DNA of 8,076 bases. It comes from Gammaproteobacteria bacterium. Lineage in GTDB: Bacteria; Pseudomonadota; Gammaproteobacteria; GRL18. The stretch covers positions 1-8,076 of the forward strand of contig JAPVVU010000128.1 of assembly GCA_028571885.1 (NCBI GenBank). Reading direction: 5' to 3'. Every line of letters starts with the position of its first letter. Within the stretch, counting starts at the first letter, position 1. Position numbers and translations under genes: made by a program. Shown piece after piece: positions 1 through 5,789 of the stretch. A model generated the notes under the pieces. That model was not told the DNA's origin. It worked only from the letters and a program-made list of their open reading frames with translations, and did not search any database.

Positions 1-989
1 CCCTGTATCGTATCACCTTTAACCTGAACAGGCATTTCAAGTGCAAAAAGCCATTTTTGCTGATGGGGTTCAAGAGTGACTGTATAAGAAATTGAAGCAC
101 CTGTCCTGGTGACAAAATCCTGAAACTTTTTTCCCCTGCTATGAGACGTTAATGGCTGTTGTTGTTTTTGAGTCCATAAAAAACCATCAGTCTCGCTTAG
201 TACAGGCCCGCGCCAATAGAGTTTGTCGGCTGGTGGAAGAGGGCCCTGAAAACTGACACGAAAGGCAACTTCGTTTGAATCTGCTAATTCAGTGACACTG
301 CCGGGATACATTTTATCAGATAAACCGGTAGTTCCAGACTGCCCGTCTTCCGGCAAACTCCATAATGGTCCAGGGATACGTGGGAAAAACAAAAAAAGAA
401 TAATGGCAATGGGCAAAGCTTTAACAAATAGACGACCTATTAAATAAAAATTTTCAAGTAAAAGCAGTGACGGTTGTGGTTTACGATTAAAAGTACTTAA
501 CATTAAAGTGAGGATGATGATATTAATCAGCACAAATAGACTGAGAATAATGTCCTGTGAGTGTAAAAAATAAGTGATTAAAATGAAATAAGCTAAAAAT
601 AATGTGAAAAAAATATTGCGCCTGTCCAGTTCATTTTGAATTTCAAATAATTTTAAACAGAGCATAATTGATAACAGGCTTAGTGATGCTTTTTGGGAAA
701 AAATAACGCCATAATTCATCACTAAAATAACCATAGCAATTAATACCAGAATAAAACGCAGCAGTTGACCAGGCCTGGGAATAATGCCGAGTGTATGCAG
801 TGCAAACCATACCAGGATGAAAATAATATAGCCGATAATAATGATAGAAACCGATGTGAGATGCGGCAGTAAAATAACAAACAGGATGACAGGTAATAAG
901 CTATGAGGGCTCAACACATATTTAAATGGCATCAGTTTTGAAAACAGGCCGGCGTCTTTAATAAACTTTTGCTTAATGAAACTAGGCAT
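1..989 (-). CDS. TgpA-like DUF3488/transglutaminase membrane protein (N-terminal part, cut by window edge)
   Basis: Only the first 329 codons are in the window; the frame stays open to base 1. I translated it directly. After a short cytosolic start there are several hydrophobic segments (about residues 30-70, 76-96, 100-112, 126-165 and 186-202). A periplasmic stretch follows with the DUF3488 signature FFPRIPGPLWSLP (residues 201-213), TGLSDKMYPG (221-230) and LYWRGPVLSETDGF (257-270). In TgpA-type proteins this membrane part precedes a periplasmic transglutaminase-like domain with a Cys-His-Asp triad, which would lie beyond the window. The family usually has about 650-700 residues, so roughly half is seen. 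The ATG at 989-987 lies inside the end of the DUF58 gene and overlaps its TAG stop by 8 bp (ATGCCTAG), which indicates translational coupling. TgpA is essential in Pseudomonas, but its substrate is not established. Family assignment is firm; the enzymatic role is inferred from the family. Confidence 0.9.
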   Translation of the reverse strand, partial: MPSFIKQKFIKDAGLFSKLMPFKYVLSPHSLLPVILFVILLPHLTSVSIIIIGYIIFILVWFALHTLGIIPRPGQLLRFILVLIAMVILVMNYGVIFSQKASLSLLSIMLCLKLFEIQNELDRRNIFFTLFLAYFILITYFLHSQDIILSLFVLINIIILTLMLSTFNRKPQPSLLLLENFYLIGRLFVKALPIAIILFLFFPRIPGPLWSLPEDGQSGTTGLSDKMYPGSVTELADSNEVAFRVSFQGPLPPADKLYWRGPVLSETDGFLWTQKQQQPLTSHSRGKKFQDFVTRTGASISYTVTLEPHQQKWLFALEMPVQVKGDTIQ

Positions 990-1983
990 GCTGCACCTGA
1001 TACAAAGCCAGTGATTTGAGGCATTGATGCTGATGTAATTGTCCCTGACTGATATTAATGGTGCTGCCGGGTAATATTAAACCATATCGATCACCCTGTT
1101 CTTCAGCATCAATGATTAAACGGCATAACTGACTGAGTCGCTTTTCTATATCGCCGCTTAATTCATTCCAGTCCAGCCAGTATTCATGATTATTCCCGCC
1201 AGAGAATGTTTTAGTTAAAAGTCCCTGCTCGCGAGCGTAGGCTTTCCAGTGAATATGCTTTAAGGATTCACCTCGCTGATAACTTTTAAATCCGCTGAAA
1301 TCATCAAAACCTCGTCCTTTTGCACCCTGACCTTCACTATTAGTACCGCTTTGAGGTTTGTGAAAAAATTTCCTGGCGGGTTGGGGATAAACAAGTGCAT
1401 CATTATTAAGCTGGATATTAGTCCAGGCACGGAAAAGTCCAAGTGGATAACGTGTTGAAATGGTTAGCGGCGGCAGATCAAACAGTCCGCGTTGACTGGT
1501 TGGAGCGGATAATTGTAATAATGTTTTTTCATCATAATGCACATCGGCTAATTCCTGTAAAAAGATATCTGAAGACTGAGACTGATTCAGATTTTGCTGA
1601 TGTGAGAACTCTATAGCAATAGAATATTTAGTGGCATTATTTTTTCTGGAGATATCAGCTGACTGAGCAATTACCAGTGGTAAACTCAGGTTTTGGAAAC
1701 AGAAAACCGGTTTAACATGGGCAATAGAAAATTGCAGATTTAATAAATTCTGCTGGGTCATATGCATTGAAATAATAGCAATACCAGCCAGCAGGAAAGT
1801 ACAGAAAAAAACCAGAGAATTATTAAAATTAATCGCCGCTGCCAGCATCAATAAGACAACAACAGCATAAATAATGCCTTCTCTGGTTGGTAGAATATAA
1901 ATACTTCCAGGAGTAAGCAGGGCAGAATCTTTAGGAGAAACGCGCTTGAGCAGCCATTTTTGTAGTTTGTTTAATATCTTCAT
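982..1983 (-). CDS. DUF58 family membrane-anchored protein
   Basis: This 333-residue protein has the DUF58 layout. A basic N-terminus leads to the motif LPTREGIIYA (residues 31-40) and two adjacent membrane helices (about 37-55 and 57-74) containing AAAINFNNSLVFFCTFLLAG, the hallmark start of this family. After a beta-rich middle region comes the DUF58 core DDFSGFKSYQRGESLKHIHWKAYAR (split here as DDFSGFKSYQRGES at 227-240 and LKHIHWKAYAR at 241-251). Most of the protein follows the second helix. DUF58 proteins have a degenerate von Willebrand A-like fold and normally work with a MoxR ATPase and a TgpA transglutaminase. TgpA follows at once with an 8-bp overlap, but MoxR is 3.8 kb away in this window. 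The ATG at 1983 fits the family's N-terminus; upstream there is only a weak AGAG ribosome-binding sequence about 12 nt away. The first gene after the rpsA terminator, it probably has its own promoter, but I could not identify a convincing one. Confidence 0.93.
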   Translation of the reverse strand: MKILNKLQKWLLKRVSPKDSALLTPGSIYILPTREGIIYAVVVLLMLAAAINFNNSLVFFCTFLLAGIAIISMHMTQQNLLNLQFSIAHVKPVFCFQNLSLPLVIAQSADISRKNNATKYSIAIEFSHQQNLNQSQSSDIFLQELADVHYDEKTLLQLSAPTSQRGLFDLPPLTISTRYPLGLFRAWTNIQLNNDALVYPQPARKFFHKPQSGTNSEGQGAKGRGFDDFSGFKSYQRGESLKHIHWKAYAREQGLLTKTFSGGNNHEYWLDWNELSGDIEKRLSQLCRLIIDAEEQGDRYGLILPGSTINISQGQLHQHQCLKSLALYQVQHA

Positions 1984-1997
1984 TTATCTGAATTTCT

Positions 1998-2038
1998 CTG
2001 GAAAATATTTATCCTTTAGAGGCAGAATTATTTTCCAG
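1998..2038. repeat. 10-bp perfect inverted repeat upstream of DUF58
   Basis: CTGGAAAATA (1998-2007) is matched by its exact reverse complement TATTTTCCAG (2029-2038), with 21 bp between. It sits 15-55 bp upstream of the DUF58 start codon. It could be an operator, or a hairpin in the 5' leader of the DUF58-tgpA mRNA. In the latter case the stem would lie next to the weak ribosome-binding site. Function is not shown by the sequence. Confidence 0.5.
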
Positions 2039-2149
2039 CATATTTAGCTGGAGTTTATATAAAATAATAGAATGAATATGATATTAAGGGAAGGGATAAA
2101 TACAGAGAAGGTAAAAGTCTTTTAAAATAATCGGAAAAGGCTTAGGCAT

Positions 2150-2178
2150 AAAAAAAGGGAGTGATTAACTCCCTTTTT
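2150..2178 (-). terminator. Intrinsic terminator of rpsA
   Basis: A perfect 6-bp stem, GGGAGT (2157-2162) and ACTCCC (2168-2173), encloses the 5-nt loop GATTA. Read on the minus strand it is followed by seven T (complement of A 2150-2156) and preceded by five A that can extend the stem. It begins 24 nt after the rpsA stop codon. The flanking A and T tracts make it potentially bidirectional, but no plus-strand gene approaches it. Confidence 0.88.
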
Positions 2179-2201
2179 CAGTACTGCATTTTGCTGTGCG
2201 T

Positions 2202-3860
2202 TTACTTCTTACTCAGTTGATCTTTTAACAGATCACCCAGAGAAGTTGTTGCAGAACCACCATCGGTGTAGCCCTGCATAACTTGAGCTTCGTCAGCAAC
2301 ATCTTTCGCTTTGATTGACAAGTTTATAACACGGCTCTTACGGTCAACACCGATGAACTTGGCTTCAACTTCGTCACCTACTTTTAATACTGTAGAAGCG
2401 TCTTCAATTCTTTCCTGAGAAATTTCTGAAACACGTAAGTTTGCGACAACATTTTCAGCTAACTCAATGACTGCGCCACGAGCGTCAACTTCTTTAACTG
2501 TACCTTTAACAATAGAACCTTTTGGATTTGCAGCAACATAAGTTGAGAATGGATCCTGATCAAGCTGCTTAATACCCAGAGAGATTCGGCCACGTTCAGA
2601 ATCGATTTCAAGCACAACCGCTTCAAGCTCATCGCCTTTATTAAAGCCAGTGATTTCTTCTTCACCCGTTGCATTCCAGGCAAGGTCAGAAAGGTGGATT
2701 AAACCATCAATCCCGCCTTCCAGGCCAATGAAGAGACCAAAATCAGTGATTGATTTGATCTTACCAGTGACTTTATCACCCTTAGAGTGTGTTGCTGAGA
2801 ATACTTCCCATGGGCTTTGTGAACATTGCTTCATACTGAGAGAAATACGACGACGTTCCGGATCGATGTCCTGCACCATGACTTCAACTTCATCACCGAC
2901 ATTACATACTTTAGATGGATGGATATTCTTGTTAGTCCAATCCATTTCAGATACGTGAACCAGACCTTCAATACCTTCTTCGATTTCAACGAAACAACCG
3001 TAGTCAGCAAGGTTAGTCACTTTACCTTTCAGGCGAGTGCCTTCAGCATAACGTTCTTTGATCTTCGACCATGGATCTTCGCCAGTTTGCTTAAGGCCAA
3101 GCGATACACGAGTACGTTCACGATCATATTTAAGGACTTTAACATCAATTTCATCACCAACAGAAATAATTTCGCTAGGATGCTTGACGCGTTTCCAGGA
3201 CATGTCAGTAATGTGCAGCAGACCGTCAACACCACCTAAGTCAATGAAGGCACCATAATCAGTTAAGTTCTTAACGATACCTTTAACTGTCTGACCTTCT
3301 TCCAGATTTTCCAGTAGTTTTTCACGTTCAGCTGAGTTAGCAATTTCAAGTACAGCACGACGGGAAACAACGATATTATTGCGTTTCTGGTCTAGTTTGA
3401 TAACTTTAAATTCAAGCTCTTTGCCTTCAAGATATGAAGCATCACGTATAGGACGAACATCGACCAGTGAACCCGGTAGGAAAGCGCTGATTTCACCCAA
3501 CTGTACAGTGAAACCACCTTTATTCTTGTCAACGATAGTACCGGTTACTGTTTCATCTGCATCAAATGCCTTATCAAGACGTATCCAGGCTGCAGCACGT
3601 TTCGCTTTTTCACGAGAAAGACGTGTTTCACCATAGCCATCTTCAATTGTATCTAAAGAGACTTCTACTTCATCACCAACGTTAATTTCGCCATCATTGG
3701 CAAATTGATGTAGAGGAATGACACCTTCAGATTTCAGGCCAGCGTTAACAACAACAAAATCGTTGTCGATGCTAACAATAACGCCTGTCACCAGGGAACC
3801 TGGTTTCATTTCTGTCTTTTTTAGACTTTCTTCAAATAATTCAGCAAAGCTCTCGCTCAT
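2202..3860 (-). CDS. rpsA: 30S ribosomal protein S1
   Basis: This 552-residue protein matches E. coli S1 (557 residues) over nearly its whole length. It begins MSESFAELFEESLK, which corresponds to the E. coli start. Six S1/OB-fold repeats lie at about residues 19-87, 105-170, 190-260, 276-346, 363-434 and 450-520. The best conserved segments include EGKELEFKVIKLDQKRNN in repeat 2, LTDYGAFIDLGGVDGLLHIT in repeat 3 and NKNIHPSKV in repeat 4. S1 docks on the 30S subunit through the first repeats, binds A/U-rich mRNA leaders through the later ones, and unfolds mRNA for initiation. Only the C-terminal tail (ending SLGDLLKDQLSKK) departs from E. coli. The ATG is preceded by AAGGA (3873-3869) at 8-nt spacing. 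It has its own promoter, long leader and terminator, so it looks monocistronic. Its usual neighbours cmk (upstream) and ihfB (downstream) are absent. Confidence 0.98.
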   Translation of the reverse strand: MSESFAELFEESLKKTEMKPGSLVTGVIVSIDNDFVVVNAGLKSEGVIPLHQFANDGEINVGDEVEVSLDTIEDGYGETRLSREKAKRAAAWIRLDKAFDADETVTGTIVDKNKGGFTVQLGEISAFLPGSLVDVRPIRDASYLEGKELEFKVIKLDQKRNNIVVSRRAVLEIANSAEREKLLENLEEGQTVKGIVKNLTDYGAFIDLGGVDGLLHITDMSWKRVKHPSEIISVGDEIDVKVLKYDRERTRVSLGLKQTGEDPWSKIKERYAEGTRLKGKVTNLADYGCFVEIEEGIEGLVHVSEMDWTNKNIHPSKVCNVGDEVEVMVQDIDPERRRISLSMKQCSQSPWEVFSATHSKGDKVTGKIKSITDFGLFIGLEGGIDGLIHLSDLAWNATGEEEITGFNKGDELEAVVLEIDSERGRISLGIKQLDQDPFSTYVAANPKGSIVKGTVKEVDARGAVIELAENVVANLRVSEISQERIEDASTVLKVGDEVEAKFIGVDRKSRVINLSIKAKDVADEAQVMQGYTDGGSATTSLGDLLKDQLSKK

Positions 3861-4132
3861 TGGGTATATCCTTGACCAAAAATTCTGATCATATGTTGTG
3901 GTAAAAACGGGTGTTTTTACAGTTAATAAATATTTTAATCCTGTTTTATAATCCCAACACTATAAAAGGAGTGATGATACACAGTTAAAACAGGGACGAT
4001 GATGAAGTTTGAATTTTACAAACAAGCATAAAATAGCTTATTTATTTGTTATTTATCAAACAGTTATAAATTCTATTTTGAATTTTTAGAATAAAATTTA
4101 TTTCTTCTAAAATTAAAAGCTTGATTAGAAGG
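3861..4132 (-). promoter_or_regulatory. Long rpsA mRNA leader with hairpins, probable S1 autoregulatory region
   Basis: From the predicted transcription start near 4132 to the ATG at 3860 the leader is about 270 nt and very A/U-rich. It contains a perfect 8-bp stem GTAAAAAC/GTTTTTAC with a 4-nt loop (3901-3920), 40 nt upstream of the start codon. A second 8-bp stem TTTTAGAA/TTCTAAAA with a 13-nt loop lies at 4084-4112. A weak extra promoter (TTGATA at 4059-4054, 18-bp spacer, TATTTT at 4035-4030) lies inside it. E. coli S1 represses its own translation through a hairpin-rich, A/U-rich rpsA leader with only a weak Shine-Dalgarno sequence; here AAGGA is present. Autoregulation is inferred from that precedent, not seen directly. 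Confidence 0.5.
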
Positions 4133-4138
4133 GCGTGC

Positions 4139-4167
4139 ATTATAACAGTATTTTCGTTGATGATCAA
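4139..4167 (-). promoter_or_regulatory. Sigma-70 promoter of rpsA with extended -10 and GC-rich discriminator
   Basis: On the minus strand TTGATC (4167-4162) is followed by a 17-bp spacer and a perfect TATAAT (4144-4139). TGT lies directly before the hexamer, giving the extended -10 form TGnTATAAT. The next bases, GCACGCCC, form a G+C-rich discriminator that stands out in AT-rich surroundings. Such discriminators are typical of rRNA and ribosomal-protein promoters under stringent (ppGpp/DksA) control. Transcription would start near 4132. This is the clearest promoter in the window. Confidence 0.85.
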
Positions 4168-4226
4168 AAACTTATGAGTGAATAATTGACTTTTTTCTGA
4201 TTTGTTTAGGTTAAAGGCAGAACATT

Positions 4227-4261
4227 AAAAAGCCCCGGCTGATGCTATTCAGCAGGGGCTT
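4227..4261 (-). terminator. Intrinsic terminator of the cytochrome c/DUF302 operon
   Basis: AGCCCC (4231-4236) pairs with GGGGCT (4255-4260), and the stem continues as GCTGA (4238-4242) with TCAGC (4249-4253) after one unpaired base on each side. The loop is 6 nt. On the minus strand it is followed by a T run (complement of A 4227-4230). It begins about 41 nt after the DUF302 stop codon, and the rpsA promoter begins about 60 bp further on, so the two transcription units are insulated. Confidence 0.9.
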
Positions 4262-4301
4262 CAATGATGCAGAATGTGAGACCTTTTAGGAAATAAATTT
4301 C

Positions 4302-4835
4302 CTAAAAACTACCCTTAACACCTGCTGTTATAATCTGCAGCATCTGAGCGTTAATTGTCACAGCAATTTTTCTCAGGTCTTCAGGTAATGGATATTTATC
4401 GATGATCATATCCAGATTGATCATTTGTAACCACAGATCACCGTTATTATCTTCTACCAAAGCAATTCTACAGGGCATGTAAGCGGCGTAAATGGTATTG
4501 AATCTAACCATTTTCATAGCATCTTCAGGATTACAAAATTGAAAAATTTCTAAATGCAGGGGCTGTAGACCACGTGCTTTGAGTTCATCAGAAACAGGCA
4601 GGTAGCCCACTTTTTTCATATTCAGCTCTTCGGCTTTTAGATTGATGGACATGTGGGCATCACGAACACTGACACCTTTATCTAAAGGCATTTTTAAAAC
4701 TGAATTAGACACATCGATAATCAGGGGTGTCAGATCATTTTTCTGGACAACTTCCTGAGCAAAACTGTTCAGGCTTAATAAAAATGATAAAGAGACTAAG
4801 CTTATGCTGAAAATTATAAATTTTGAAAATTTCAT
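4302..4835 (-). CDS. Secreted DUF302 domain protein
   Basis: This 177-residue protein has a clear Sec signal peptide: MKFSK, a hydrophobic core at about residues 6-22, and likely cleavage after SFA at residue 26. The mature part resembles DUF302 proteins, with IFQFCNPEDAMKMVRFN (97-113), then AAYMPCRIALVEDNNGDLWL (117-136) and NLDMII (140-145). Two cysteines remain after cleavage, Cys101 (FCNP) and Cys122 (MPCR). They sit in the core of the domain and could form a disulfide or bind a ligand. DUF302 has no established biochemical function. The gene follows the di-haem cytochrome c gene after only 23 bp, has AAGGA at 6-nt spacing, and is the last gene before a terminator. It therefore very likely shares the cytochrome's mRNA and its compartment, the periplasm. 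A role in respiratory electron transfer or sulfur metabolism is inference from this context only. Confidence 0.85.
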   Translation of the reverse strand: MKFSKFIIFSISLVSLSFLLSLNSFAQEVVQKNDLTPLIIDVSNSVLKMPLDKGVSVRDAHMSINLKAEELNMKKVGYLPVSDELKARGLQPLHLEIFQFCNPEDAMKMVRFNTIYAAYMPCRIALVEDNNGDLWLQMINLDMIIDKYPLPEDLRKIAVTINAQMLQIITAGVKGSF

Positions 4836-4858
4836 GTTATATCCTTAGTGTTGTGTGA

Positions 4859-5470
4859 TTAATCATCAAGTGTTGAAATAAAAGTCAGAATATCAATGAT
4901 TTCTTCTTTGCTGTAATCATCAAAGGTTTCATCTTCTTCATCATTATCATGTATACGATGTTTATTTTTAAAGAAATCGATTTGCCTTAACAAATATTCA
5001 GAATACTGCCAGGCTGTTGGCGGTGCTTTCTTTTTGACTTTGCCTTCAGCTTTTCTGCCATGACAGGTTTTACAATCACCTTTATATAATTTTTTACCTT
5101 TTTTTGCATTACCTGTATAAGTAGGGATGGTCAGAGTAGGGGCTTCTTTCTGTATGTCAATGGATGCAATATAAGCAGTCAGGTCATCTTTGTCCTTATC
5201 GGACATTGTATCAAGACGCCCAATAGTGACCATGGCAGGATTAAAGCGCTTTTCTGTCACAAATTGTTCAAGTTGGTGAGATAAATAATATTGTGGTAAA
5301 CCACCAATCTTGGGAATGTCACCACCCTTGATTCCCTGACCGACTTTACCATGGCAAAGTGTGCAAAACTTAAAAAGCGATTTACCATTCTCTAAATCAG
5401 CTGAATAACTGTTAGCAGCAGAAAAAAGTAAGCAGCTAATAATGATTGCATAAAAAAACTTATACTTCAT
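4859..5470 (-). CDS. Periplasmic di-haem cytochrome c, c4-like, with atypical second haem site
   Basis: This 203-residue protein starts with a signal peptide (MKYK, hydrophobic core 5-19, likely cleavage near SYSA at 24). It has two CXXCH haem-attachment motifs, CTLCH (36-40) and CKTCH (133-137), one per class I cytochrome domain, as in cytochrome c4. Domain 1 looks complete: KIGGLPQYYLSHQLEQF (54-70), then a candidate distal ligand Met80 (or Met89) before the last helix DKDKDDLTAYIAS. Domain 2 has the matching YSEYLLRQIDFFKNKHR and a final helix, but no methionine anywhere after CKTCH. His171 and His174 (HRIHDND) lie in the acidic stretch before the last helix. Haem 2 may thus be His/His-ligated or five-coordinate. 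Such proteins move electrons to terminal oxidases or periplasmic enzymes. A strong AAGGAG at 6-nt spacing supports the start. It leads the operon with DUF302. The partner enzyme is not known. Confidence 0.92.
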   Translation of the reverse strand: MKYKFFYAIIISCLLFSAANSYSADLENGKSLFKFCTLCHGKVGQGIKGGDIPKIGGLPQYYLSHQLEQFVTEKRFNPAMVTIGRLDTMSDKDKDDLTAYIASIDIQKEAPTLTIPTYTGNAKKGKKLYKGDCKTCHGRKAEGKVKKKAPPTAWQYSEYLLRQIDFFKNKHRIHDNDEEDETFDDYSKEEIIDILTFISTLDD

Positions 5471-5599
5471 AATATTCTCCTTTGGTATTTTATTGTTTTT
5501 GGCATGACTCTTTGTTTAACAAGAGCTTGTTTGATAAGAGTATTTTTAATACACAAGGTTGAAGTCCCCCCCTTATCGATTTTGTTATGAGGAATATAG

Positions 5600-5615
5600 A
5601 GCACTATACATGCCA
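5600..5615 (-). promoter_or_regulatory. Sigma-54-like -24/-12 element upstream of the cytochrome c gene
   Basis: The minus strand reads TGGCATGTATAGTGCT, close to the sigma-54 consensus TGGCACGnnnnTTGCw. The invariant GG (5614-5613) and GC (5602-5601) are separated by exactly 10 bp. The start would be near 5589, giving a leader of about 119 nt to the cytochrome ATG. The palindrome at 5718-5766 would then lie at about -129 to -177, a usual distance for a sigma-54 activator site. One short match in AT-rich DNA can be chance, and a sigma-70 alternative exists nearby. Confidence 0.35.
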
Positions 5616-5674
5616 ATATTAATATATTATTAATAAATGGTTTTTAATGCCTGATTGCTTAAGCATAAATAGCG

Positions 5675-5704
5675 TTTATAAGAGATTTAAGAACCGTGTT
5701 TGAA
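5675..5704 (-). promoter_or_regulatory. Alternative sigma-70-like promoter for the cytochrome c/DUF302 operon
   Basis: On the minus strand TTCAAA (5704-5699) is followed by an 18-bp spacer and TATAAA (5680-5675), predicting a start near 5668. The nearer FNR/DNR-like site of the palindrome (5724-5737) would then be centred at about -62, close to the -61.5 position used by class I CRP/FNR-type activators. The -35 match is only moderate. This element and the sigma-54-like one are competing or complementary explanations. Confidence 0.35.
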
Positions 5705-5717
5705 GGGAAGTTATGTC

Positions 5718-5766
5718 ATTTAATTGATCTATGTCATGATCTTTTCATGACATAGATCAATTAAAT
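5718..5766. repeat. Perfect 22-bp-arm palindrome with 5-bp spacer between moxR and the cytochrome gene
   Basis: The left arm (5718-5739) and right arm (5745-5766) are exact reverse complements with no mismatch, around the spacer TCTTT. Each arm contains TTGATCTATGTCAT (5724-5737, and inverted at 5747-5760). This has a perfect TTGAT half and a partial second half of the FNR/DNR pattern TTGAT-N4-(A/G)TCAA. The inner core is TCATGA. A further self-complementary TGTCATGACA lies at 5773-5782, between the palindrome and the moxR stop codon. The repeat starts 23 nt after moxR, but neither strand has a T tract beyond it, so it is not a standard terminator. A regulator-binding site for the cytochrome operon or an mRNA 3'-end hairpin for moxR are both possible. 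Confidence 0.8.
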
Positions 5767-5789
5767 CAAGTTTGTCATGACATTTTAGC

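Noticed and set aside
2650..3636. Plus-strand open frames of 66-137 codons opposite rpsA
   Set aside because: They are antisense shadows of the highly conserved rpsA coding sequence, with no ribosome-binding sites and no recognisable protein features.
3985..4029. 14-codon frame MLVCKIQTSSSSLF in the rpsA leader
   Set aside because: No ribosome-binding site and no feature suggesting a leader peptide; expected by chance in AT-rich DNA.
4042..4140. 32-codon minus-strand frame starting at the ATG at 4140 (MHALLIKLLILEE...)
   Set aside because: Its ATG overlaps the -10 hexamer of the rpsA promoter, upstream of the predicted transcription start, and has no ribosome-binding site.
5566..5572. Run of seven C in an AT-rich intergenic region
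   Set aside because: Could suggest slippage, but it is not in a gene or between promoter hexamers, so a phase-variation role has no support.
5656..5665. Short palindrome TGCTTAAGCA
   Set aside because: Ten bases without repeats nearby or alignment to a promoter element; too short to interpret.
5718..5766. Palindrome as an ordinary intrinsic terminator of moxR
   Set aside because: The stem is AT-rich and neither strand has a T tract after it. It may still shape the mRNA end, but it does not meet the usual pattern.
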